Assembly: GCF_000708205.1 (NCBI RefSeq)
Contig: NW_014575561.1
Span: forward strand, 1,176,577-1,240,576
Direction: 5' to 3'
Source: Mixia osmundae IAM 14324
Taxonomy: Eukaryota; Basidiomycota; Mixiomycetes; Mixiales; Mixiaceae
Length of the DNA: 64,000 bases
The position numbers and the translations under genes are program-made. Positions 12,163 through 22,805 of the stretch are shown here, one piece after another; within the stretch, counting starts at the first letter, position 1, and every line of letters starts with the position of its first letter. The notes under the pieces were generated by a model. That model was not told where the DNA came from. It saw only the letters and a program-made list of their open reading frames with translations, and made no database searches.

Positions 12163-12557
12163 TCATGCCCACTGTGTCTTGCTCGTCAGTAGGAGCGGCG
12201 CTGGCCCACCCGGCACTCACATCCTGAGCGGTCAGTTTCGGAGTAGCGTCCTCGGATGCGGGCAGATTCCGCTGAGCTCGCTTCGAGTCCTCCAATTGCT
12301 GGCTCAACTTGCCGCCTTTGCCTTGAACACCTCGATTCGCAGATTCTGCCCGCCGTTTGTCTGCTGCTGCCGCCAGAGCTGCTCTGTCTGGCCCTTTGCT
12401 CCTGGCAGGGGAGCCTACCGCCGCGGGTCTCGAGGATGATGGTTCATCGTCCAGCCGCTGACCTTTGGAGCTATGCAACAGCGGTTAGCTAGTATCAGAC
12501 AACACTGAGCTGGACGGACTCGTCTGAGAAGCCAGACTTTGACAGGCAGCCTCCCAT
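12163..12557 (-). CDS. SVIP-like small p97/VCP-interacting protein
   Basis: This small spliced gene begins MGGCLSKSGF at 12557. N-terminal MGxC is a myristoylation plus palmitoylation motif, as in animal SVIP. The body carries RAALAAAADKR, an exact fit to the VCP-interacting motif RX5AAX2R, followed by AESANRG, like SVIP's AASRG. A first intron of about 43-46 nt lies near 12470-12515; its exact donor is unsettled. A last intron at 12172-12220 (GTGAGT donor) would end the protein at DWA with the stop at 12163. Read through, the frame would run to 12113. By family analogy it would tether or inhibit p97 in ER-associated degradation. Assignment rests on motifs only. Confidence 0.6.
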
Positions 12558-12657
12558 CTCGAAGCGATGATAGCCTTGAACGGACAAGTCGCGCTCCTAT
12601 CGATCCTATCGATCGCTTCCTGGTCCTATCGCACAGCGAGATCTGGTCAGATTGACA

Positions 12658-13299
12658 ATGGCAGCGCCTGCTCAGACCGGCATCGAGTGTGCAGACTGCG
12701 ATCCTGCTGCAGTACCAGGTGCTGCGTCATCACCAGCAGCAGACACAACGTCCGCGCCGACGCCTTCATCGGGAACCACGACAGTCGATGCTCAGCCGCC
12801 GACTTTTGATGACGGACCCCGGATAGTCATCGAGTATTGTGACAGATGCAAGTCGTAGCTGTCTGAAGCCCTGAGCACTGACTGATGGCGAGCAGGCCGA
12901 TGGTATGCATTCCGTACGACCCTATTCACCCCGCTCAGTGTGATGACAGGCAACACCGGGCTACGTGGACCCAGACAGAGCTGCTGTCCACCTTTTCGTC
13001 GAGCAGTACGACGGGGACGCTAGCAGCAGTGACCATCATTCCACGGTCTGCGAGCGACACGGCAGGGCGGTGGCGCGTCTGGCTTTATACGCAGAACGGA
13101 CAGCGCGAGGAGGACGTCAAGCTCGTCTGGGACAGAAAGACCGAGGCAAGTTGATGTTAGACTCGATGGTGAGCGAGTCGAGCTCACAGAACGGCAGGGC
13201 GGCTTCGGAGAAATGAAGGAGCTCAAGCAGCGAGTACGCGATCTCATTGCGCCCGGCAAGAGTCTCGGCCACAGCGACAAACCAGCAAAGAGCTCCTAG
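12658..13299 (+). CDS. Rdx (selenoprotein W-like) redox protein
   Basis: The SelT/SelW/Rdx family has a thioredoxin-like fold with a CxxC redox pair, here CDRC. The model has exons 12658-12847, 12896-12902, 12950-13145 and 13198-13299 (164 residues). It reads IVIEYCDRCRWQHRATWTQ, then ELLSTF, LVWDRKTEGGF and a final VRDLIAPGKSLGHSD. The second exon is only 7 nt. Introns 12848-12895 and 13146-13197 both have GCAAGT (GC) donors, and 12903-12949 is GT-AG. A simpler single 100-nt GT-AG intron (12850-12949) is possible but loses the conserved RW after the CxxC. The gene is divergent from the SVIP-like gene, about 100 bp apart. Confidence 0.88.
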
Positions 13300-13384
13300 C
13301 TGGCATGACGATCGGTACGCGAGTGCGCGTGCAATTAGTGATGGCGATGTCGGGAGTACATGAGAGCCACAAGGGCTACAAGGA

Positions 13385-14828
13385 TCAGCTGATCCAGGTC
13401 GCCTCGTTGAACAGTACGCCGTCAACGGTGAGCTCCCTTGTCGAGCCCGTCTCGGTCGTGCTGGGGATCGTAATCTTTGCTGTGACGGGATTGAGCCACT
13501 GCACGATGTTCAGTATGGATCACTGATCACATTACGAGACTGACTTGATAGATATAAGGCTTAGTACCTGCCACGACATTGATGACCTTTTTGACGAGAT
13601 ACGGGATCTCTGCAAGCACGTCGACCTTCTCGATCAAACCCTTGCCTTCGTACTTGCCCTTGGACTGAGCGAGTGGGTCTAGTTCCAGCAGGATCTCTGC
13701 CTGCGCAACCGAGCTTGGCGAGTCGATCAGAGGGCCTGCCCAATCGAATCTGATGGATTGCGGGACCGAGTAGGATGTCTCCTGATCGACGACGGCTTCC
13801 AAGTGAGTCGCACTCGAGCCTGCTTTGCCGTCGCGTGAACCGGCAGTGACGGCGATCAGCTTGTCGCCGACGACGACAGAACCAATATTGACTTTTTGAG
13901 TGCCATAATAAGACGTGGTGGTGAACTCCATCATGGTCAGAGAGACAGATTGATCGGGATCGCTCGAAGCTGGTGACTGAAAGTTGGCAAAGTTCCATCG
14001 CGCGGCGACGAGGTTAGGGCGCATGCCCTGGATGGCATGCACAAACATGCCCGTGCTGCCTGACAGATCTGCGATCTCCTTGCCTGTTCTGACGATGCCC
14101 TTGACGTGACAACGCGGCCAGAAGCGATGCACGGCAAAGCCATCCGTGCCGCTCGTCGTGTCTGGCAGCTTGCTGCCCGTTGGTTTTGCAGACTTGAGCG
14201 CGCCAAAGTAAGTCATGCCGCCCTGAGGTCCGGCGCCGAGCTTCCAGCCGGGCACGCCGGCTGCGCGCGTGTACTCAAGAGAGACTTGGACATCCTTGTC
14301 GTAGGTTCCTTCGATCTTGTATGTGTTGGGTTGGTCCGGATCCACGGTGATGCTGAATTGATCGGATTTGCAGCTCCTTCTGTCAGGCTTGATGACCTTG
14401 TTCGTGCCTGCCGGAGCGGGCACGACAAAGTTGGTGACGTTGACAGACTTCCAGATCTTGATGGGCGGGTTAGCAGAAGGATCGAAATATCTGAAGGTGA
14501 ACTGGATTTGGGGGTACCACATGCTGACGAGCCATGAATGCGTCAGCATGATGTTCGCCCGTGCTGAGCTCACATCTCACCCTACACCGGAGTGGATGAT
14601 CTGGATCATGACCAGTCCACCGGATGGTGTTGTTCCGTACCAGATCTGAGTCTCTGTGATGAAGCCGCCTCCTTGTAGCCATTCTGTGTCCTCTGGCACG
14701 AGTGGACCGAACAGCTCGGCCGCCGGTGCCCTCTCTGCCGGTACATGGAGCAGATCACTTGCTGACGAGCCAGTCGTTGTCGCTGCTGAGCCTTCCGCAG
14801 GCGCAGTCGATGAGAATAGCCATGACAT
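13385..14828 (-). CDS. SVF1: Survival factor 1 (Svf1), lipocalin-like ceramide carrier
   Basis: Svf1 is a two-lobe lipocalin-like protein needed for oxidative-stress survival and implicated in ER-Golgi ceramide transfer in yeast. Exons 14828-14581, 14523-13545 and 13498-13385 give 446 residues. Landmarks are MSWLFSS, AELFGPLVPEDTEWLQGGGF, HSGVGMWYPQIQFTF, HRFWPRCHVKG, GTKPYIYQWLNP and the terminal LFNEATWIS. Both introns (57 and 46 nt) are GT-AG and are required to reach the conserved ends. Exon 2 continues past the second donor to a spurious stop at 13527, so an unspliced reading would truncate the protein. Confidence 0.95.
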
Positions 14829-16218
14829 CGTTCGGCAGCCTAACTGCGCCGGCCGCGCGTGTCGTCGTCGTGTTTTTCCGCTTTCCTGTGGACCGCTGTA
14901 GACTAACCTTACGCCCTCGTAGCTGCGGGTCCAGCGATACTTCATTGCTCAGGCCGAGATAGCTCGATCTGCATCTCAGGACATCTCGCGATTCCTTCGA
15001 CAACCTCTCCTAGCGAGCAAGGCCGCGCTTTACCCTCCGCTCATTCAAGGTACAGCGGCCCCTCTCAGCTAGGCGTAGTCCAGCTTCCCTGTCATGTCGA
15101 CATGCATCGTCATTTCGGCTTGCATTGGATCATCGCATGGGATGCCGCGCTGAGCGTCATTTATTTGGCACCGCTCGCGTCCGTCTGTGAAATGGCCACA
15201 GCATCGTCATCGTTCGAATCGAATCACTCAGGCATACTTAGCGCATATTGATCGGAACATCCAGCGGCGATGATCCATGTTTGACAGCATAGCTGCATCA
15301 CGATCCTCGTGATCTTTCGAGGGGCGCTCTTTGCGCATGCCACTGGATGTGACAAGCCTCCAACGTGATGATGCGAATCATTGCAATGCATGCATCTAAA
15401 TCGGCTACTGTGCTGAGGAGCGATATGTCCGCCAGGATGCGGACGTTGACAAATTGCATGCGCCGAAAATCAGTTCTGACCCACAACCTGAAGGCATGAC
15501 GGACCGACAGCTTGCCAGAGACCAGACGTGATCTGCAGACAAGGTCGGACGTGCGCGGAGAAGCAACGTGGGCAGCGGCAGGTGCAAATACCGCTGTCAT
15601 GCAGCCTTTGCGGGTTCTCTTGGAGATCTTCATCGCACTCGATATAGATCGCTTCAGTCTCTCAAGAAATCTGCAGAGTCTGCGTCAATGCTCCGTTCGC
15701 ACATGGCGCTGCCGAGCCTGCTACTCTGCGCGCGCGCCAGACAGTGTCTGCAATGCACGTCTAGCATCGAGTAGCATCGAGTGATAAGCGATTGTCTGAC
15801 AATATTTGACGCGAGTTTCTCACGATTTACAGTTCCTGCGTCGGCGTATGCGTGCGTACAGATCGATCATCTCGACACAGTCTTTGAGAGCTCCAGTGCC
15901 CGGCAAAGCAGAAGCTGTGTTGCAATACGCTTGCGACAGTCTTCCGCTGCAACATGGTAGCAATGCGAGCCATCTCAGCCTGCCTTTCCTGTACTGAGTC
16001 TTTACACGCATACAAATATTGTGAGATTCGGCGCCAGATCTGCTTGGGCATTGCATGCGATGACGACCAGCATGAGGTCGAAAGGAGATGATAGTATGAC
16101 GATGATAAGTTCAGCCCAAGAAGTTTGACACGTGTCACCGCACTTGAGAATGGACATTTTGAATGGCACGCGTCGCCGCTCCGCCACGCAGACCCTCCCA
16201 CATCATCAATCTGTCGAG
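14829..16218. other. Intergenic region with no convincing gene (1.4 kb)
   Basis: This is the longest gap in the window, between SVF1 and NDK. It holds several short open frames on both strands (for example minus 15298-15633 and plus 15512-15784). None has a recognisable domain or signal peptide, and I found no splicing that extends one into a conserved protein. I see no tRNA, 5S or snRNA core. It may be an extended NDK promoter or hold an unrecognised non-coding RNA. Confidence 0.6.
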
Positions 16219-16981
16219 ATGGCATCGGAGCAGACCTACATTATGATCAAGTCAGTCCAGAAGACGCTCTGTGTGTCAGTACTGACATGACATATGCAGG
16301 CCTGACGGCGTCCAGCGAGGTGCGCACAAATTTGCAAATCTGCAGCGAAGCTCAAACGTTGCGCAGGACTCGTGGGCGAGATCATCAGCAGGCGAGCGGA
16401 ATGTATAGCTGGCCTTGATGGCGCTCATCTTTTGAGTTGCCAGATTCGAGAAGCGAGGCTTCAAGCTCGTTGCATTGAAGCTCGTGCAAGCCACCAAGGA
16501 ACACCTCGAGAAGCACTACGAGGATCTCAAGGAGAAGAAGTTCTTCCCTGGCTTGGTCAACTACATGGCAAGCGGCCCTGTCATTTGCATGGTATGGGAA
16601 GGCAAAGACGTCGTCAAGACCGGCCGTGTCATGCTCGGCGCGACGAACCCGCTCGCTTCCAACCCAGGCACAATCCGAGGCGACTACGCCATCGATGTCG
16701 GCCGCAACGTCTGTACGTCTTGCTGGACCTCACAAAGTGCTCAACTGATCAGTATCCGCAGGCCACGGAAGCGATGCCGTTGAATCGTATGCTACGCCTT
16801 GTGCGATCTCTCGCCCACTCCTCGTGCTGATCTACTCCTTGCAGTGCCAAGCACGAGATTGGACTGTGGTTCCCAGAGGTGTGTGCTTAAAGCGTATCTC
16901 CATGACTGTCGCTCAGGGCAAGGCGACACACAGGGTCTTTCGCAATACACTCGCGCAGACGCAACGTGGGTATACGAGTAA
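16219..16981 (+). CDS. NDK1: Nucleoside diphosphate kinase
   Basis: NDK balances NTP pools through a phospho-histidine relay. Seven exons (16219-16250, 16300-16319, 16367-16391, 16444-16712, 16762-16786, 16845-16878, 16934-16981) encode exactly 150 residues, the normal length. Landmarks are [36 protein letters not shown], the active-site [17 protein letters not shown] and the terminal ATWVYE. Four exons are only 20-34 nt. The third intron (16392-16443) needs a GC donor (GCGAGC) to give ISRFEKRGF; the other five are GT-AG. Such heavy fragmentation of a small, highly expressed gene is notable. Confidence 0.96.
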
Positions 16982-17159
16982 AGCGATGTACGATCATTGC
17001 AGATCGCGCCCTGCGCCTGATGATGCAGCATCAATATCGCATACGTATGACCGCGCGTGGCTTTGCTAATCTGACAGCAGAAGGAGGTTTGTGCGGGATG
17101 AGGCCTGAGCGGTACGCAGGGAGACCCTGCTATCTTCGCATTTCTCAGCAGTGTTTGCA

Positions 17160-20100
17160 ATGGCCCAACGCAGACCAACAACAGTAGATGCCATTGCAGC
17201 TCGGCGGGCCAAAGTAATCTCATCGGCATCCTCGATCCTTTCAAGTCATCTCGAGAGTTCTTCGGACGAAAGCTACACTTCCTTTGACGATTTTAGCGCG
17301 GGATCGCAAGTGTTCAGCACAAGCGATGCCGAGCCAGACGAAGATGAAGACACGCTCAAGGCACAAGCAAAGAGGGCAGCTGAGCTCGAAGCGCAAGCAC
17401 AGCCCAGCAGATTGTCGACACTCTTTTCGAGCTGGACGAGAGCTGCCCCAAGCCATGTCCCAACGAATACCGCCAACAGCATGGGGTCAGTCGAGCAGGA
17501 GTTCGAGCGATTGGTCGATCAGCTGGCGCCGTCTCAGACAGCCAGGGCTTCAATGCTCGCGCTGCCGGCGCATCGAAAGTCGATGTTATTGCAACCTGGC
17601 AGCAACAGCAGCGCAGCTGAAGTGGACAGACGTGTATCCCAAGCTGGGCTGAAGTCTTCATGCGCTGGTGAGAGCAAAACGCCGGCTTCTTCTTGGACAG
17701 ATTGGCTCGTTGCATCCTTCAATTCCCCTTCGTCGGACACAGGGTTCCGGTCTGCTTGCGACTTGCTCGAGGCTGTTAGCAAAGCTCGCGGGACACCCAA
17801 GCTGCTTCATGCCATCACTGAGCTTCGCGTCAGTCTGTCGTCAGCTAGCCCGTCTTGGCTTCTCGGCTTCTTCAGCGCCAACGGCACAGAGATGGTCAAG
17901 CAGACACTAGTCGATGCTTTGCCGAGACACGATCGGCGTGATGCAGCAAATCGTGGGGAGGATACAGCCGTCCAGGGCCAGACATTGCGCGCTGTACGCG
18001 CACTTCTGAATGCCGATGCCGCGAAGGCTCTCGCAGACTGTCCTGACTTCATCTTCACCCTCGTTCGCTGCACCGCCAGCGGGTCCTACAAGGTCCGACG
18101 ACAGGCCCTCGAATCACTCGCTACGCTTGCTGCGCTCACAGACGTCTCGAGCATCATGGATGCGTTTGCAGACTTTCGTTATGCTCATGAGACCTATCGT
18201 TTTCAGCATTTCGTCGAGAGCATGATGCCCAACGAGCTAGACAACGCAGAAGATGCTCATCTCTGGCAGTTCAGGGAGGCTGCAATGCTACTCATTCTCA
18301 CATTGAGCATGGCACATGACGATCTGGAACAGCAGACGCAACTACACGAGGAATGGGCGAGACGGGGGTTGAGCGAAGTGATGCTTGCACTGCGATATGC
18401 AAGCCCGCACGATGAGCTCCTTAGCCATCTGGACAAGTATGACGGATTGCTCGGCGAGCTGGCATACCATGCAGCAGACGATCAATTCCTCCGGCAAGAT
18501 GCGGCGCCTTTTAAGAAGCGACAAGCTCCTGAGCTTGATTCAGAGCTATCCTCACACGACATGCCGGAGGTGTCAGATTCGAAGTCTGCGATAGACGTAT
18601 TGCCAGTCTTCAATCGCTTAAAGGCAGACGCCGACAGCCCTCAAGCGCTACCTTGCGAAGCTGTTCCTTTGTCCCCTCCACCACCACCACCACCTCCTCC
18701 ACCGCCTGCATCGCCGCTTCTTGCGACTACGTACGAGTCTGCTTGCATCAGTCACTCTGCTGCTGCACCACCACCGCCGCCGCCGCCTCCGCCCCCGCCA
18801 TCACTAGCATTGCCAGCGCCACTTCCCCTCACGACCACTGATGAGCGTATGATTTCAACTCCTCCGCCTCCACCTCCTCCGCCTCCGCCCCATTTGATCA
18901 GCGCCTTTGCACCTGACGCTCCGGATGCCCCAGTGAAGTCCAGCAAGTTACTACCGTTGCCTGAAATACGTACTCCACAAGCGCCCCGAGAAGAATATGT
19001 GACGATTAAGCTTCACTGGCAGAAGCTCAACGTGCCTTCAGCCAAATCAGTATGGACAAGCCAATCTGACTCAAGCGCACCTTTGCCCGCAGTAGAGGAA
19101 ATTCGGCGTCTATGCGCGCAAAGCGCACCCTCGACACCTGCGGCGGCCACTAAGCCTAAAGGCCCTATCAGCTTGCTTAACCTCACACGCGCGAACAACA
19201 TCTCCATTGGCCTCAAGCGATTCGGCATGCCGGCAGAGCGAGTGTCCCAAGCGATCAGGGAAGGTGACGCATCCGCGTTCACGACTGACCAGCTCACAGG
19301 GCTCGCCCGACTGTTGCCGACCGACGAAGAAGCGAGAGCATTGCAGGCCTGTAGAACGCCCACGAGCGAGCTGGCCGAGCCAGATCGATTCCAGAAGCTC
19401 ATGATGAGCGTACCGAGACATCGTATCGCGTCGCTGATCTATCAGAAAGATTGCGAATCGAATCTGCAGGATCTAAGGAGCGATCTTCGCTTGGTGCATC
19501 GAGCGGTTTCGGAAGTATGCACTTCGCATTGGCTTCCTCGCGCGCTGCAGCTCGTCCTCGCGATCGGAAATGCGCTCAATCGGGACACTTTCAGAGCCAA
19601 TGCCACTGCATTCAAGCTAGAGATCCTCTGCACGCTCGGCAATGTCAAGATGCAATCCCAAGAATCGCCTAGCTTGCTGCACTTTGTCGCACGTCGTATC
19701 GGATCTGGCATCGTCTTGGACGGATCTTCGCTCAAGGCATTGGCGGATGTGACGATCGCCGGTCTTCGGCAAGATGCCCAGAAGCTCGTGCAAGGTCTGA
19801 AGACAGTAGAGCTTGATCTGGCAACCCGCGAAGCTGAGCCGGACCCCGATGCAGCCGCGATCGACAGTCTTGAGGTAAGGCTGACTCTTGGCGTTTTGGT
19901 GCTGTGCTAAGAAGCGAACAGGCTTTTCTACAGAGCACAAGGGCTGGTGTCAAGGGAGTACAAGAGCTACTCGTTCTCGTTGACAGTGCGGCGAAGGAGA
20001 TGCTCTCGTACTGCTGCGCTGATGCTATGACGCCCGACGAGCTGCTCAAGACTGTTCTCGGATTTGGCCGCGCCCTCGAAGTGCGCAGATCATACACAGC

Positions 20101-20412
20101 GGGCAGCGATTCAGCTGACAGAGTCTGCAGCTGGCTTCGTCAGAGAATGCCGAGGCGGATCAACGCGCTGAGCGAAGGGCTTCGCGAAACACCTCTCTCA
20201 AATCAGTCGAACCGTCTATGGAAGAACTGCTCCGACAGTCGCGCGGTCCAGCGGAGATCAAAACGTCTGTGCAAACACGACGAGGCGACGATGCTCTGCG
20301 CGATCTGCGCGCAGGCTCGTTTGTCTTTCAGCGCACGCGACAAGAGCAGAGTGTGCGCTCCAACAGAGGCAGCGCAACGCTGTCACGCATGTTCCTCGAT
20401 GGCCGGCGATAG
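17160..20412 (+). CDS. Formin (diaphanous-type actin nucleator)
   Basis: Exons 17160-19874, 19922-20080 and 20131-20412 give about 1051 residues. The N-terminal half has a Rho-binding/FH3 region (RLVDQLAPSQTARASMLALPAHRKSML; LLEAVSKARGTPKLLHAITELR). FH1 is three proline runs between about residues 505 and 577. FH2 follows (VTIKLHWQKLNVPS, NISIGLKRFGM, LQLVLAIGNALNRDTFRANATAFKLE). The C-terminal tail has MEELLRQSRG and DDALRDLRAGSF, resembling an autoregulatory DAD. Formins nucleate unbranched actin for cables and rings under Rho control. The two introns are GT-AG. Its stop lies one base from the convergent UPF0598 stop. Confidence 0.93.
18673..18890 (+). repeat. Triplet-repeat tracts encoding FH1 polyproline
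   Basis: Three runs of CCN codons (about 18673-18708, 18769-18808 and 18859-18890) encode consecutive prolines in the formin FH1 domain, separated by Ala/Ser-containing spacers. They are expected profilin-binding sites. Repeat number in such tracts can vary by slippage between strains. Confidence 0.85.
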
Positions 20413-20413
20413 C

Positions 20414-21070
20414 TCAAGCGCCTTTGATCGCGTCATCCGTTCCGAGAGGCTTGATTGCATGCTTTCGACCTCGGTACAGCAGCTCGCCATTGCCGTGCTC
20501 GTCGTAAGTGAGGCTATCGGCCAGCTTGTTGAGTACGAGAGAGCTCCGCAAGAGGCAGTATGCCCCGTAAGCTTTGACATTGTCGGGCGGAGAGGGGTGG
20601 AAGAGGTAGCCCGAGCGCGGATCGACGCGTAGCTTGTCGGCTTCAAACGAGGTCTCGAATGAGCCAGCCCAGCTCAATGCAGATGTGCTGGTATCCAGGT
20701 CTTGGTAGACAACGGGCGTGCAGAGAGGGTCGACTTTGATCCAATTGAGCTCTTTGCCACAAGGCGAGACGAAGCGATAACCCTCTCTCTTGCGTCTTTC
20801 GATCTCGCTCGTGTCATATGTCCCGAGGGTGCTCGAGATGCGAGCGGGATTGCCAATCAGAGGTCTCAGTCGGCGGAAGAAGAAGTCTAGAAAGTCTGCT
20901 GACTTGAGCTTGGAAGTGAAGTGCTTGATCTTTGTCGCAGAGAGAAAGAGCTCGCCGTGGTGGTTGATGTCGTAGAAGTACTCTCTCGTGCCGTCAGGGC
21001 GCAGTCCAGGATCGAGGGAGCCCGTCGTGGCCAGTCTGCGGCCGGCCTGTCCGGGCAGTGGCCTCAACAT
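20414..21070 (-). CDS. UPF0598 (C8orf82-like) protein, probably mitochondrial
   Basis: The single-exon reading from ATG 21070 gives 218 residues. It matches the UPF0598 family by TREYFYDINHHGELFL, TKIKHFTSKLK, DFLDFFFRRLRPL and YRFVSPCGKELNWIKVD. The N-terminus (MLRPLPGQAGRRLATTG) is Arg-rich without acidic residues, like a mitochondrial presequence. The family has no established biochemical function that I know of. The frame stays open upstream to 21145 but without an ATG. Convergent with the formin, with stop codons separated by one base. Confidence 0.85.
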   Translation of the reverse strand: MLRPLPGQAGRRLATTGSLDPGLRPDGTREYFYDINHHGELFLSATKIKHFTSKLKSADFLDFFFRRLRPLIGNPARISSTLGTYDTSEIERRKREGYRFVSPCGKELNWIKVDPLCTPVVYQDLDTSTSALSWAGSFETSFEADKLRVDPRSGYLFHPSPPDNVKAYGAYCLLRSSLVLNKLADSLTYDEHGNGELLYRGRKHAIKPLGTDDAIKGA

Positions 21071-21215
21071 CGCTGCCCAAAGGCTCAGACTGAGTGACCG
21101 ACCGGCGGCTTTCTTTAGAAAAATCCGCGACGGCGTGAAGCGCAAGAGGCGAGCAAGCTAGCAAGGGAGGCAAGCTCAAGGAGGGGGACGAGGTCACATC
21201 AGAGGAACAGGCAGG

Positions 21216-21925
21216 ATGTCAGACGACTTCTATGTGCGGTACTACACCGGGCACACTGGCATGCACGGCCACGAGTTCCTCGAATTCGAGTTCTCCAAAG
21301 GTCTCTTACGCTACGGCAACAACTCCAAGCAAGTCAGCCTGTCCAGAGGGCGGCACACTGCTGATCCTTGCAGCCACACAGCTACCGATCCGATTCGCTC
21401 ATCAGGAAAGAAGGCGAGCTACTCAGGTCGTACGCAGGACAGCGCCTGACACGGCGTGTGCAGTCTGGCTGAGTCCACTAGCGATACAAGAGCTGCGCAG
21501 GATCGTCGAATCATCCGAGATCGTCAAGTGAGCTGCTCGTCGTAGTCCCGGTACACAGTCTCACGCATCGGCGGCGGGCAGGGAGGATGACGCGCAATGG
21601 CCAAAGAAGAACGTCGTCGGCAGACAGGAGCTTGAAGTCAAGCTGGGGAACGACCACATCTCTTTCGAGGTGCGTCATGCTTCACCGTTGAATCTCCAGC
21701 CGGTTTGACGGCAGACCGATTGGCTTGTAGACGGCCAAGATTGGCTCGCTCGTGGACGTACAGGCGTCAGACGATCCAGAGGGGCTCCGCGTGTTCTACT
21801 ACCTCATACAAGACTTACGGGTACATACTCACTCGGAGATGGATGATGCTCTCAGCTCATGTGTCACGCAGATCTTCGTCTTTTCGCTCATCTCGCTGCA
21901 CTACAAGATCAAGCCGACACAATGA
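21216..21925 (+). CDS. MAGO: Mago nashi, exon junction complex core subunit
   Basis: Six exons (21216-21328, 21382-21413, 21464-21527, 21582-21669, 21731-21820, 21872-21925) encode 146 residues, the same length as human MAGOH. Landmarks are [80 protein letters not shown] and LHYKIKPTQ. It pairs with Y14 in the exon junction complex that marks spliced mRNAs. Introns 1 (21329-21381, GCAAGT) and 2 (21414-21463, GCGAGC) both need GC donors, since GT sites are out of phase; introns 3-5 are GT-AG. That this organism keeps Mago suggests a working EJC. Confidence 0.96.
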
Positions 21926-21997
21926 CTTTGTACGGGATGCATGGTGATTTTGACAACAACAGCGGAACAGGGGGAATGCTCTGACACTGGACCAACC

Positions 21998-22805
21998 TCA
22001 CACGCGATCTTCTGACTTCCAAGGTCGGGTATAGAGTCCGGTCTGGTCTCGCTGCTTGACGAGCACGTATCGCTCGAGCTCATACTCTTCATACATGTCC
22101 TGCGGAAGCATCAGCAGTTGCACTCTCTGCAAGCACCCTCGAGACATACTCTGGCAGCTCGCATCGCTTCTGCGTGCTTCGGACCACGATTGGCGACCAA
22201 TGCGTGAGCGCGCGATTGCCAAATGCATGTCGCAAGATTGGATCCGCCGCCCGGCAAACCGCGCGCAACAGGCGAGCCGTACCTGATCAATGGATCAGTG
22301 CTGCTCTCCACTACTAAAACCTGATCATTCACCAGTAGCAGATCAAGCCACCATTCTGGACAGCCTCCTCATGTGCCGCTCTATCGAGCTCGTACAATGA
22401 TCTGGCACGACATTAGCACGGCGTCTCTACGACCACTGAGCGGACGCACTGCGAATCTGCCTCCAGCTTGCGCCGGCTACGAAAAGCGACGATGTACCAC
22501 TCGTGCTCGAGCTCGGCATCCAGCACCAGCTCTGACCAGTTGAATGCCTTGTCATACGGCATCCTCGCATAATGGGGCGACAGCGGTTTCAATTGTCGCA
22601 AAGCGTGATGGAGCGCAATCGATGCTTCATCGATACTGGGCAGCGTCGAGTCGGTATACGCCCACGAGCGAGCTTGTGATTGGTCGTGCTGTTGCATTGG
22701 TAAGCGTGAGAGCAGCGGGCGCAAGAATGCCTTGGGCTTTACTGCCATCGTCTCGCGAACTGGGCGGACTGGGACGTCCGCTTGCGCAGTCGTGGCGACG
22801 CTCAT
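21998..22805 (-). CDS. UPF0643-family protein
   Basis: Exons 22805-22450, 22401-22333, 22282-22150 and 22099-21998 give 219 residues; all three introns are GT-AG and 48-50 nt. The family-like core reads YIVAFRSRRKLEAD, DRAAHEEAVQNGGLICYWYG, NLATCIWQSRAHAL and MYEEYELERYVLV. I recognise this as the fungal UPF0643 pattern from memory; its function is unknown. There is no signal peptide or membrane segment. ATG 22805 is chosen; another in-frame ATG at 22880 would add 25 residues. It is convergent with MAGO. Confidence 0.65.

Noticed and set aside
12850-12949. Single 100-nt GT-AG intron in the Rdx gene
   Set aside because: It keeps the frame but deletes the conserved RW after CxxC and is twice the usual intron length. 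Kept only as an alternative isoform.
15298-15633. Minus-strand frame in the 1.4-kb gap
   Set aside because: 111 codons with no domain, signal peptide or workable introns. Its length is expected by chance at this base composition.
18673-18890. CCN repeats considered as a microsatellite or satellite array
   Set aside because: They are in frame, split by unique spacers and encode the expected formin FH1 prolines.
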